Source: Acidobacteriota bacterium (GTDB taxonomy: Bacteria; Acidobacteriota; Vicinamibacteria; Vicinamibacterales; CAVVIG01). Taken from it: DNA of 63,534 nt. A program made the translations under genes and the position numbers. The notes beneath the pieces are model-generated. The model was not told the origin of the DNA and ran no database searches. It worked only from the letters and a program-made list of their open reading frames with translations. Location of the stretch: positions 1 to 63,534 of the forward strand of contig JAFDVO010000021.1 of NCBI GenBank assembly GCA_018268955.1, in the 5' to 3' direction. Position 1 is the first letter of the stretch; each line of letters begins with the position of its first letter. Of the stretch, positions 17,227 to 25,274 are shown piece after piece.

Positions 17227-19083
17227 ATGCGTCTGGGCATCAAAGGCAAGCAGGTCCTCGGCGTCACCACCATCGTCGGCGCGGTGGTGGTGGTCGTGAG
17301 CCTGATGCACCTCGCGCAGCTCGCGAAGGCGAGCCTCGACGGGAGCGGTGCGCGTGCGGAACTGCTCGCCAGTGCGATCTCCTCGCGCGTCAGTTCGGTT
17401 CCAATCGTCAGCGATCCCTACGAGGCGATGCATGGGGATGCCGCGCTGCGGTCGCTGCTCGAAGCGAGCCTGAACGATCCCACAGTCACCGTCGCGGCCA
17501 TCGCGAACCTCGACGGTGTCGCCGTGCTCAACGCGGACCTCAGCCAGGAAGGGCACCCCGTTCCGGTGGCGGCGAACCTGCGCGAGCTCCTCGCGAGGCC
17601 GGCCCTCAGCCAGCTGCTGGCCATCTATCGTGACCAGGGGCGCAACCTCGACTTCGCGCAGCCGCTCTTCATGGGCGACCAGCAGATCGGGTCGATTCAC
17701 ATCGGCGTGTCGTCACTGCTGATCCGGCGCGATCTCAATCGGTCGCTCGGGCCCGCCGTGCTGACGGCGCTCGGTGCGCTCGGCATCGCGGTGTTCGGGG
17801 CGACCGTGCTCGCGCAATTGCTCCTGCGCCCGATTCACGTGATCCGGAGCGGCCTCACGAGGCTCGGTCGTGGTGAGACGGGCGTGCAGCTGGACCTGCC
17901 GCAGGCCGACGAGTTCGGTGAACTCGGCACGTTCTTCAATACCGTGAGCGCGCAGATTGCCGCCGACCGGTCGCACATGGCCGGGCAGGTCGCGCACCTG
18001 GAATCGGCCGTCGAGCATCTCGAAGACGCCGTGGCCATCGTCGGGCCGGACGGCCGGCTGCTCTTTGCGAACCCGGCGATGCGGTCGCTCATTCCATCCG
18101 CGGTGGTCGGCGCATCGCTCGAGCAGCTCGCGCCTGCCGATCATCCGCTCCGGCGGATGGCCGAGGACACGCTGACCACGCGGCAGTCGCGCGGGCCCAC
18201 GTCGGCGACGTTCAACGATCCGAAAGGTGAAACGGGCGAGCGCCTCCTCCTCGCGCACCCGGTGAACGACGCGGCGGGACAGCTCGTGGGCGTGATGCTG
18301 ATCGCGCGGAATGTCGAGTACCTCAGCCAGGTGGAGTCCACCATCCGGTATTCGCGGAAGCTCGCGGCGCTCGGCCGGCTGTCGGCCGGCGTGGCGCATG
18401 AGGTGAAGAACCCGCTGAATGCGATGGCGATTCACCTCGAACTGCTGCGGCAGTACGTGGCGCCCAGCGCGCTGGCGTCGGCGCGCGGCGGTGCGCGAGG
18501 GCCGCTCGGGATCGACACGCCTGCCCCGAGTGCCCCGCCACCCGAAGCGCTCCAGCACGTGGACGTGATCGCGCGCGAGATCCGACGGCTCGATGAGGTC
18601 GTGCAGGGGTTCCTGAAGTTCTCGCGTCCCGAGGACCTCAAGCTGCAGCCGGTCAACGTGGCCGAGTTGATCAACGAGGTGGTGCCGATCGTGACGCCGG
18701 AGGCCGAGCAGCGTCGCGTGTCGATCGCGGTCGAAGCCGAGGGGGCACCCGAGGTGAACGGCGATCCCGGGATGCTGCGACAGGCGATCCTGAACCTGGC
18801 GCTCAACGCGTGTCAGGCGATGCCGGACGGCGGCACGCTGCGTCTGCGGTGCGAGTCGATCCGCGGCCGTCGCGTGCGCATCACCGTTGCGGACACCGGC
18901 ATCGGCATCAAGCCCGAGCACCTGAAGCGCATCTTCGATCTCTACTTCACGACGAAGGAGAAGGGCAGCGGCATCGGATTGTCGATGGTCTACCGCACGG
19001 TGCAGATGCACGACGGCGAGATTGAAGTACAGTCGACTCCAGGGAAAGGCACGACGTTCACCATCGTGCTGCCGCAGGCGTAA
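17227..19083 (+). CDS. Membrane sensor histidine kinase (HAMP-PAS-HisKA-HATPase)
   Basis: A 618-residue NtrB/AtoS-like sensor kinase paired with the preceding regulator. It has an N-terminal membrane segment (VLGVTTIVGAVVVVVSLMHL), a periplasmic sensor of about 150 residues, a second membrane segment around residue 180 and a HAMP linker. A PAS-like domain follows (VAIVGPDGRLLFANPAM). The phospho-acceptor histidine lies in LSAGVAHEVKNPLNAMAIHL. The ATP-binding box is complete: NLALNACQAMPDGG (N box), DTGIGI (G1), YFTTKEKGSGIGL (F and G2). An unusual glycine/alanine/proline insert (about residues 415-440) lies within the dimerization region after the histidine. The signal is unknown. Confidence 0.94.
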   Translation: MRLGIKGKQVLGVTTIVGAVVVVVSLMHLAQLAKASLDGSGARAELLASAISSRVSSVPIVSDPYEAMHGDAALRSLLEASLNDPTVTVAAIANLDGVAVLNADLSQEGHPVPVAANLRELLARPALSQLLAIYRDQGRNLDFAQPLFMGDQQIGSIHIGVSSLLIRRDLNRSLGPAVLTALGALGIAVFGATVLAQLLLRPIHVIRSGLTRLGRGETGVQLDLPQADEFGELGTFFNTVSAQIAADRSHMAGQVAHLESAVEHLEDAVAIVGPDGRLLFANPAMRSLIPSAVVGASLEQLAPADHPLRRMAEDTLTTRQSRGPTSATFNDPKGETGERLLLAHPVNDAAGQLVGVMLIARNVEYLSQVESTIRYSRKLAALGRLSAGVAHEVKNPLNAMAIHLELLRQYVAPSALASARGGARGPLGIDTPAPSAPPPEALQHVDVIAREIRRLDEVVQGFLKFSRPEDLKLQPVNVAELINEVVPIVTPEAEQRRVSIAVEAEGAPEVNGDPGMLRQAILNLALNACQAMPDGGTLRLRCESIRGRRVRITVADTGIGIKPEHLKRIFDLYFTTKEKGSGIGLSMVYRTVQMHDGEIEVQSTPGKGTTFTIVLPQA

Positions 19084-19097
19084 CCCACGAAAGCACT

Positions 19098-19204
19098 CCC
19101 AATGCACGAATGCAACAATGCCGGAATGCCCAGCGCGGCGAGTGAGAGAGACATCCGATCTCTTGCTCGTCGTGCATTGCTGCATTGCTGCATTCCTGCA
19201 TTCG
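19098..19204. repeat. Octamer GAATGCAA/GCATTGCT repeat with opposed arms
   Basis: AATGCACG, AATGCAAC and AATGCCGG units at 19101-19130 face complementary units (GTGCATTG, CTGCATTG, CTGCATTC) at 19168-19204. The layout matches 13966-14076 and overlaps the start of the lipoprotein gene. Confidence 0.8.
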
Positions 19205-19743
19205 CTGCTGTGAGTCTTGCGGCGTGCGCCCACGCGCAGCCGAAGCCGGTCGTCGAACTGCCGCCGCTCGAGATGCCGGCGCCGCCGCCGCGCGTCGTCG
19301 AAGCCAACGAGCCGCAGCAGCCGCCTGTGGTGTCACTGCCTGATGAGCCGCGCACGCCGGTGCGCACGCGGCCCACTCCACCGGCGCAGCGGACCGAGAC
19401 GCCGAAGCCGGCCGAGCCGCCGAAGACCGACGTCATCGTGACGGAGACGCCCAAGCCGGCCGAGGATCAGCCGAAGCCCACGCCGCCACCGACGGTCCAG
19501 ACCACCCCGACGCAGCGCGAAGGTGAGGTGGAGCGGCGCGTCCGCACGCTCATCTCGCAGGCGATGAACGACCTGAACCGCGTGAACTACCAGGCGCTGA
19601 ACACCGACGCCCGCAACCAGTACGACACGGCGAAGCGCTTCGCGCAGCAGGCGGAGGAGGCGCTGCGCGCCCGCAACCTCGTCTTCGCGAACAACCTCGC
19701 GGACAAAGCCGCGGCGCTCGCGGCGCAACTGCTCGGACGCTGA
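19102..19743 (+). CDS. Proline-rich lipoprotein
   Basis: A 213-codon frame from ATG 19102; the ATG at 19126 is an alternative. The N-terminal part reads RSLARRALLHCCIPAFAAVS and then LAACAH, a credible lipobox with the acylated cysteine in LAAC, so the mature protein is membrane-anchored in the periplasm. About 110 residues of proline-, glutamate- and threonine-rich linker follow. A C-terminal helical domain (about 80 residues) starts EVERRVRTLISQAMNDLNR and contains ARNQYDTAKRFAQQAEEALR. I do not recognise a named family. The linker could span the periplasm or peptidoglycan. It is 18 bases after the sensor kinase gene but lies behind a repeat block. Confidence 0.75.
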   Translation: MHECNNAGMPSAASERDIRSLARRALLHCCIPAFAAVSLAACAHAQPKPVVELPPLEMPAPPPRVVEANEPQQPPVVSLPDEPRTPVRTRPTPPAQRTETPKPAEPPKTDVIVTETPKPAEDQPKPTPPPTVQTTPTQREGEVERRVRTLISQAMNDLNRVNYQALNTDARNQYDTAKRFAQQAEEALRARNLVFANNLADKAAALAAQLLGR

Positions 19744-20198
19744 CGGTCCGAACTCAGAACTGAGAAGTCAGAAGGCTGTTCGCCCGTAGACGATCGCGTC
19801 CGCGACCGTCATGAATCAGGACAGCGGCGAGTCCATTGGCGCTTTCGGTGGTTTTCAGGCGCAATTTGCCGGGTGCTCGCCCGTGCAGCGGGTAAGCGGC
19901 CGTTCGAAATCGAGCACGGCCGTTCACACTGTGTAAAGGCGACGCACGTGGCCGAAGGCTCGATCCACGAGATCAGGCCAGATTTGCGCAAGAGCGGTGT
20001 GGCACTGCCGTTGCTTTTTGTCGTGGCAACCTCGTTCCTCCGGCATTCTGCGGGAGGGCACCCCACCTGCCAACCGTCCCCGCCTTGTGCATGTCGAGGG
20101 GCTGAACGACAGCCCCTCCCGCCCGCCCCTCCGCCTGATCGCGCGTGAATGGCTGTGTTCGGGACGCGGTTTTCCTAGCGATTTCGCACGCCGGCTGG
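19744..20198. other. Gene-free spacer with a perfect hairpin
   Basis: No convincing coding region is visible. A short AGTCAGA-type repeat sits at 19748-19776. At 20096-20118, a 9-bp stem (GAGGGGCTG paired with CAGCCCCTC) closes a 5-base loop AACGA. It is not followed by a T-tract, so it is a stable hairpin of unknown role and not an obvious terminator. Confidence 0.55.
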
Positions 20199-20217
20199 TT
20201 TTCCACAGGCATCCACA
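20199..20217 (+). promoter_or_regulatory. Possible tandem DnaA boxes upstream of nrdJ
   Basis: TTTTCCACA (20199-20207) fits the DnaA-box consensus TTWTNCACA, and GCATCCACA (20209-20217) matches seven of nine bases of TTATCCACA. DnaA is known to control ribonucleotide reductase genes in some bacteria, which makes the location meaningful, but short matches can be accidental. Confidence 0.4.
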
Positions 20218-20256
20218 TATGCGACTGCCCTAAAACAAAAACACAAGATATGGTGG
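20210..20256 (+). promoter_or_regulatory. Probable pair of NrdR boxes
   Basis: The 16-mer at 20241-20256 (ACACAAGATATGGTGG) matches 13 of 16 positions of the NrdR consensus acaCwAtATaTwGtgt. Exactly 31 bp upstream, a weaker site (20210-20225) conserves the central ATAT. Paired NrdR boxes are characteristically spaced about three helical turns apart. NrdR is the dATP/ATP-sensing repressor of ribonucleotide reductase genes. Both sites lie just upstream of the -35 element. Confidence 0.6.
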
Positions 20257-20265
20257 ATTCGTGGC

Positions 20266-20294
20266 TTGACATCGGGTTTACACGGGCGCATATT
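20266..20294 (+). promoter_or_regulatory. Sigma-70-type promoter of nrdJ
   Basis: A perfect TTGACA (-35, 20266-20271), a 17-bp spacer and CATATT (-10, 20289-20294). Transcription would begin near 20301, leaving a leader of about 200 nt before the preferred start codon at 20505. Confidence 0.6.
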
Positions 20295-20434
20295 GAAACG
20301 CGCCTGACGTGAGTCGTCGGGCGGGTCGTGCCGGACGAGAGCTTCCCGAGTTCGCGACGGAATGACCGCAGGTTCGGAGCCACGTCGGTCTAGCCGCACG
20401 ATTCACCAGAATTTCTCAGACACATGTCGGTCGG

Positions 20435-20498
20435 ACCCCTCACGAGAGGGGTGCTCGATGGCGTGATCCCGGGGAACCAACCCGGAGCAAACGGAGCA
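20435..20498 (+). promoter_or_regulatory. Structured 5' leader of nrdJ, candidate translational switch
   Basis: Hairpin A has a 7-bp stem, ACCCCTC (20435-20441) with GAGGGGT (20446-20452), and loop ACGA. Hairpin B pairs CCGGG (20469-20473) with CCCGG (20481-20485). TGCTC (20452-20456) can pair either with GAGCA at 20485-20489, enclosing hairpin B, or with GAGCA at 20494-20498, which overlaps the GGAG ribosome-binding site. The two alternatives would leave the site open or blocked. I found no cobalamin-riboswitch core sequence here. The ligand, if any, is unknown. Confidence 0.45.
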
Positions 20499-20504
20499 GA
20501 ACGT

Positions 20505-23360
20505 ATGAAGGATGGCGCTGCCTACCAGGCCGCACCGGCCGGTCAGCAGACAGTGGAATCGAGCGGGTCGTCGTCCGTGGCGCCCTTCGTCGAGACCGAC
20601 AAGCCGAAGGGACGCAAGGCGGCCGCCTCCGTCCCTGGCCTGACCTTCCCCCGCTTCTTCACGGAAGCGGGTGTGGACCCGTTCGATGAGGTCGAGTGGG
20701 AACTGCGCGCTGCCGTCATCGGCAACGAAAAGGGTGAGGTCGTCTTCGAGCAGCGCGACGTCGAGATCCCGAAGGCCTGGTCGCAGCAGGCGACCAACAT
20801 CGTGGTCTCCAAGTACTTCCGCGGGCAGATCGGCACGCCTGAGCGGGAGCGCAGCGTCAGGCAGCTGATCGGCCGCGTGGTCAACACGATCACCGACTGG
20901 GCGCGCACGCAGAAGTACTTCGCGAGCGAAGAGGACCTGAAGGCGTTCAGCGACGACCTGAAGCACATCCTCGTCTACCAGAAGGCCGCCTTCAACAGCC
21001 CGGTGTGGTTCAACTGCGGCTTCGAGAAGGCGCCGCAGTGCTCGGCCTGCTTCATCAACTCGGTGCAGGACACGATGGACTCGATCCTGACGCTCGCCCG
21101 CACCGAGGGCATGCTGTTCAAGTTCGGTTCCGGCACCGGCACGAACCTGTCGCCGATCCGTTCCTCGAAGGAACTGCTCGCTGGAGGTGGCACCGCGTCC
21201 GGCCCCGTCTCATTCATGAAGGGCTACGACGCGTTCGCCGGCGTCATCAAGTCGGGCGGCAAGACCCGCCGCGCCGCCAAGATGGTCATCCTCAACGCGG
21301 ACCATCCGGACGTCGTCGAGTTCATCAACTGCAAGGTCGAGGAAGAGAAGAAGGCTTGGGCGCTGATCGATGCGGGCTACGACGGCTCGTTCACCGGCCC
21401 GGCGTACTCGTCCGTCTTCTTCCAGAACTCGAACAACAGCGTGCGCGTGACCGACGACTTCATGCGTGCGGTGCTCGACGACTCCACGTGGGAGACGCAC
21501 GCCGTCACCAACGGCGAGGTGGTGGACACCTACCAGGCGCGCGACCTGATGCGGCTCATCGCCGAAGGCACGCATGTCTGCGGCGACCCCGGCATGCAGT
21601 TCGACACGACGATCAACGAGTGGCACACGTGCCCGAACACGGACCGCATCCATGCGAGCAACCCGTGCTCGGAGTACATGTTCCTCAATGACTCGGCGTG
21701 CAACCTCGCGTCGATCAACCTGATGAAGTTCGTGCGGCCGGACGGCGAGTTCGACACGGTCGCCTACAAGGCGTGCATCCGCACCCTCATCACGGCGCAG
21801 GAAATCATCGTCGACAACGCGAGCTACCCGTCGCCGTCGATCGAGAAGAACAGCCACGCGTACCGGCCGCTCGGCCTCGGCTACGCGAACCTGGGCGCGC
21901 TGCTGATGTCGCGCGGCCTGCCGTACGACAGCGACACGGGCCGCGATTACGCCGCCGCCCTGACCGCGCTGATGACGGGCGAGGCCTACGCGCAGTCGGC
22001 GCGCATCTCGCGCGACCACGGCGGTCCGTTCTCGGGCTACGAGAAGAACCGCGAGCCGTTCCTCCGTGTGATGCGCAAGCACCGCGACGCGATGCGCGAC
22101 GTGAACTCGCGCAACGTGCCGTCCGATCTCTATGCCGCCGCGAAGACGGCGTGGGACGATGCGGTGGAACTCGGGGAGCAGCATGGGTACCGGAACGCGC
22201 AGGCGACCGTGCTCGCGCCGACCGGGACCATCGGCTTCATGATGGACTGCGATACCACCGGCGTCGAGCCGGACATCGCGCTCGTCAAGTACAAGAAGCT
22301 CGTTGGCGGCGGCATGATGAAGATCGTCAACCAGACGGTCCCCATGGCGCTGAAGAAGCTGGGCTACTCGCAGCCGCAGATCGACGCCATCATCGAGTAC
22401 ATCGACCAGCACGAGACGATCGAAGGCGCGCCCGGCCTGAAGGACGCGCACCTGCCGGTCTTCGACTGTGCCTTCAAGGCGGCGAAGGGGCAGCGCTCGA
22501 TCCACTACATGGGGCACATCAAGATGATGGGCGCCACCCAGCCGTTCATCTCGGGCGCAATCAGCAAGACGGTGAACGTGCCGAAGGATGCGACGGTCGA
22601 GGACATCGAGCAGGCCTACATCCAGTCGTGGAAGATCGGCGCGAAGGCGATCTCGATCTACCGCGACGGCAGCAAGCGCACCCAGCCGCTCAACACCTCG
22701 AAGACGCCGAGCGAGACGGTCGCCCAGGCGGCGCAGGGAATGGTGACGCAGCCGGTCCGCCGCAAGCTGCCGGACGAGCGCCACGCGATCACGCACAAGT
22801 TCGACATCCAGGGGCACGAGGGCTACATCACGGTCGGCCTGTTCGAAGACGGACAGCCGGGCGAGATCTTCCTCGTGATGGCGAAGGAAGGCTCGACCAT
22901 TTCGGGCTTCGCCGACGCGTTCGCACAGGCGATCTCCTACGCGCTCCAGTACGGCGTGCCGCTGGCGTCGCTCGTCGACAAGTTCAGCCACGTGCGGTTC
23001 GAGCCGAGCGGCATGACCCGCAACCCGGAGATCCGGTTCGCGAAGTCGATCGTCGACTACATCTTCCGCTGGCTCGCGTCGAAGTTCCTCTCGCCGGAAG
23101 CGCAGTTCCACGCCGGCGTGAACGGGCGCGACCTCGACGAGATCAAGGCTGCTGCCTCCGCAGCACCGGCCGCTGCCGCATCGGTCGAGGCTCCGGCCGC
23201 GACGACGCCCGCTGCAACGGCAAGCACCACCGCGTCGCCGTTCTCGACGATTCAGAATCAGGAGGACGCACCGCCGTGCTCCACCTGCGGCTCGATCATG
23301 ATCCGCAGCGGCGCCTGCTACAAGTGCGTCAACTGCGGCAACACGAGCGGCTGCGCGTAG
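20505..23360 (+). CDS. nrdJ: Adenosylcobalamin-dependent (class II) ribonucleoside-diphosphate reductase
   Basis: A 951-residue class II ribonucleotide reductase that makes deoxyribonucleotides independently of oxygen, using B12 to generate the thiyl radical. The chosen ATG at 20505 has GGAG 8 bases upstream. A longer frame from ATG 20424 exists but would translate the hairpin leader and lacks a ribosome-binding site. The catalytic region shows ASNPCSEYMFLNDSACNLAS, containing the radical cysteine with its asparagine and glutamate, plus VLAPTGTIGFMMDCDTTGVE. An alanine/threonine-rich linker leads to a C-terminal cysteine module (CSTCGS, CYKCVNCGNTSGC), typical of long NrdJ proteins and likely involved in metal binding or re-reduction. 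A strong terminator follows. Confidence 0.95.
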   Translation: MKDGAAYQAAPAGQQTVESSGSSSVAPFVETDKPKGRKAAASVPGLTFPRFFTEAGVDPFDEVEWELRAAVIGNEKGEVVFEQRDVEIPKAWSQQATNIVVSKYFRGQIGTPERERSVRQLIGRVVNTITDWARTQKYFASEEDLKAFSDDLKHILVYQKAAFNSPVWFNCGFEKAPQCSACFINSVQDTMDSILTLARTEGMLFKFGSGTGTNLSPIRSSKELLAGGGTASGPVSFMKGYDAFAGVIKSGGKTRRAAKMVILNADHPDVVEFINCKVEEEKKAWALIDAGYDGSFTGPAYSSVFFQNSNNSVRVTDDFMRAVLDDSTWETHAVTNGEVVDTYQARDLMRLIAEGTHVCGDPGMQFDTTINEWHTCPNTDRIHASNPCSEYMFLNDSACNLASINLMKFVRPDGEFDTVAYKACIRTLITAQEIIVDNASYPSPSIEKNSHAYRPLGLGYANLGALLMSRGLPYDSDTGRDYAAALTALMTGEAYAQSARISRDHGGPFSGYEKNREPFLRVMRKHRDAMRDVNSRNVPSDLYAAAKTAWDDAVELGEQHGYRNAQATVLAPTGTIGFMMDCDTTGVEPDIALVKYKKLVGGGMMKIVNQTVPMALKKLGYSQPQIDAIIEYIDQHETIEGAPGLKDAHLPVFDCAFKAAKGQRSIHYMGHIKMMGATQPFISGAISKTVNVPKDATVEDIEQAYIQSWKIGAKAISIYRDGSKRTQPLNTSKTPSETVAQAAQGMVTQPVRRKLPDERHAITHKFDIQGHEGYITVGLFEDGQPGEIFLVMAKEGSTISGFADAFAQAISYALQYGVPLASLVDKFSHVRFEPSGMTRNPEIRFAKSIVDYIFRWLASKFLSPEAQFHAGVNGRDLDEIKAAASAAPAAAASVEAPAATTPAATASTTASPFSTIQNQEDAPPCSTCGSIMIRSGACYKCVNCGNTSGCA

Positions 23361-23426
23361 GGGGACGCACGGACGTCAGAACGAGGACGTTCGACGTTCG
23401 CCTTCAGAAGTCGGAAGTGACGAGGC

Positions 23427-23470
23427 AAGGGCGGGTTCTCTGAAAAGAGGGCCCGCCCTTTTCTGTTTCT
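23427..23470 (+). terminator. Rho-independent terminator of nrdJ
   Basis: AAGGGCGGG (23427-23435) pairs with CCCGCCCTT (23452-23460), with an inner CTCT-GAAA-AGAG stem-loop. A T-rich tail follows (TTTTCTGTTTCT from 23459). This is the clearest intrinsic terminator in the window. Confidence 0.88.
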
Positions 23471-23473
23471 CGT

Positions 23474-23746
23474 AATGCAGGAATGCAGGAATGCAGAAAT
23501 GCAGGCAGGGCAGGTGGGGCTGGCCGCACGAAATGCAGAAATGCAGGAACGCAGAAATGCAAGAACGGGGGCCACGGCTGGCAGGGCAGGCGGGGCTGGC
23601 CGCACCACATGAATGCAGAAACGCAGAACGCAGAAATGCAAGGAGGGCAGGCAGGGCACGCGTACCGGAGTGCCCGACGTCCCGCCACCAGTCCGAGTCC
23701 CGAGTCCCGAGCCCCGAGTTCCCAGTCCCCAATCCCCAGTTGCACT
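23474..23746. repeat. Compound octamer (AATGCAGG) and heptad (GAGTCCC) repeats
   Basis: Starting just after the terminator, AATGCAGG/AATGCAGA units alternate with two copies of a GGCAGG-TGGGGCTGGCCGCAC-type segment up to about 23660. A run of CGAGTCC/CCCAGTC heptads follows at 23691-23745. No gene is visible in the 430-bp spacer. Confidence 0.85.
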
Positions 23747-23789
23747 AAGATCGCCCGCGGCGCCATGTGGCGAGGAGTGAGGAGACCGG

Positions 23790-25118
23790 GTGACCACACG
23801 GGCAGCGGTGAAGAGTGAGAGCAGCGAGGACACGTTTGCCGACGTGCGGCGTCGTGTGGCGGCGATCTTCGTCGGGTCGATCGGCAACCTGGTCGAGTGG
23901 TACGACTTCTACGCCTACTCCGCGTTCGCGCTCTACTTCGCGAGCGCGTTCTTTCCTGGCAGCGACCCGGTCGTCCAGCAGCTGAACGCGGCGATCCTGT
24001 TTGCCATCGGCTTCATCGTGCGGCCGGTCGGCGGCTGGCTCTTCGGCCACCTCGCCGACGTGCATGGCCGCCGCAACGCGCTGATGTTCTCCGTGCTGCT
24101 CATGTGCTTCGGGTCGCTGATGATCGCGGTGACGCCGTCCTACGCGACCATCGGGCTCGCCGCGCCCGTGACGCTCGGTCTCGCCCGCTTGCTGCAGGGG
24201 CTCAGCCTCGGCGGCGAGTACGGCACGAGCGCCACCTACCTGACCGAGGTCGCGGACGAGAAGAATCGCGGCTTCTACTCCAGCTTCCAGTACGTGACGC
24301 TCATCGGAGGGCAGCTCACGGCGCTGCTCGTGCTGCTCCTGCTGCAGCAGGTCTTCCTGACGAACGCGCAACTCCGCGCGTGGGGCTGGCGCATCCCGTT
24401 CTTCATCGGCGCGCTCCTCGCGCTCGTCGCGCTGGCCATGCGCCGGAACCTGCACGAGACCGACGACTTCCATGCCGCCAAGCGCGCCGCCGCGACGCGC
24501 GAGAGCTCGGTGAAGGCGCTGATGCGCTACCCGCGTGAGGTGCTCATCGTCGTCGGCCTGACGATGGGCGGGACGACCGCGTTCTATACCTACACGACCT
24601 ACATGCAGAAGTTCCTGAAGCTGTCGGTCGGCCTCACCGACAACCAGACGACGCTGGTGACGGCTGGGTCGCTGATCTTCGCGCTGATCCTGCAGCCGAT
24701 CTACGGCGCGCTGTCGGATCGGATTGGCCGCAAGCCGCTGCTGATCTGGTTCGGCGTCACCGGCACGCTGTTCACGATCCCGCTGCTCTACACGCTCCAG
24801 GCCACCAAGAGCGGCCTCGTCGCCTTCCTCCTGATTGCGGCTGCCTGGATCATCGTGGCGGGGTATACGTCGATCAACGCCGTGGTGAAGGCGGAGCTGT
24901 TTCCGACGGCCGTCCGGGCGACCGGCGTCGGCCTGCCCTATGCGGTGACCGTCTCGATTTTCGGCGGCACGGCGGAGTCGATCGCGCTCTGGTTCAAGTC
25001 CATCGGGCACGAGGCGTGGTTCTACTACTACCTCACGGCGGTCATTGCGGCGTCGCTGCTCGTGTACGCGTTGATGCGCGATACGCGGCACGAATCAGCG
25101 ATCGGAAGACACGTATAG
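23790..25118 (+). CDS. MFS transporter, metabolite:H+ symporter (KgtP/ProP-like)
   Basis: A 442-residue inner-membrane carrier with 12 predicted helices. The start is GTG at 23790, preceded by a GAGGAG stretch. The family signature is clear: GSIGNLVEWYDFYAYSAFAL in helix 1, the HLADVHGRRNAL loop between helices 2 and 3, and LQGLSLGGEYGTSATYLTE in helix 4. The second half repeats the loop motif as LSDRIGRKPLL. Relatives import alpha-ketoglutarate, citrate, proline or betaine with protons; the substrate here cannot be determined. It lies alone between repeat blocks and is convergent with the cyclase-TIR gene. Confidence 0.9.
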   Translation: MTTRAAVKSESSEDTFADVRRRVAAIFVGSIGNLVEWYDFYAYSAFALYFASAFFPGSDPVVQQLNAAILFAIGFIVRPVGGWLFGHLADVHGRRNALMFSVLLMCFGSLMIAVTPSYATIGLAAPVTLGLARLLQGLSLGGEYGTSATYLTEVADEKNRGFYSSFQYVTLIGGQLTALLVLLLLQQVFLTNAQLRAWGWRIPFFIGALLALVALAMRRNLHETDDFHAAKRAAATRESSVKALMRYPREVLIVVGLTMGGTTAFYTYTTYMQKFLKLSVGLTDNQTTLVTAGSLIFALILQPIYGALSDRIGRKPLLIWFGVTGTLFTIPLLYTLQATKSGLVAFLLIAAAWIIVAGYTSINAVVKAELFPTAVRATGVGLPYAVTVSIFGGTAESIALWFKSIGHEAWFYYYLTAVIAASLLVYALMRDTRHESAIGRHV

Positions 25119-25272
25119 ACGTTAGACGTTAGAAGTTAGAGCTTAGAAGTCAGAAGTCAGAACTGAGGCCCAGGGCCGATTGCCCATCGGCCAGCGCCCA
25201 CGGCCGTATACGCCGCCGAAGCCGACCCCGCCTGGAGCCTGCAGCCCGAAGCCCGGAGCCTGAAGCCTCGAG
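25118..25272. repeat. ACGTTAGA/AGTCAGA and GCCTGAAG heptad repeats
   Basis: The convergent spacer holds GACGTTAGACGTTAGAAGTT-type units drifting into AGTCAGA units (25118-25166). A CCCGAAG/GAGCCTG block follows (25226-25272). It is the same order of two families as seen elsewhere. Confidence 0.85.
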
Positions 25273-25274
25273 CG

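Noticed and set aside
20300..20423. Cobalamin riboswitch upstream of the B12-dependent reductase
   Set aside because: I searched by eye for the conserved B12-box and core segments and did not find them. Only the unrelated hairpins at 20435-20498 are visible. A covariance-model search would settle it.
23474..23746. Regular short repeats that look like a CRISPR array
   Set aside because: Units are 7-8 bp, degenerate and directly adjacent, with no unique spacers of constant length and no cas genes nearby.
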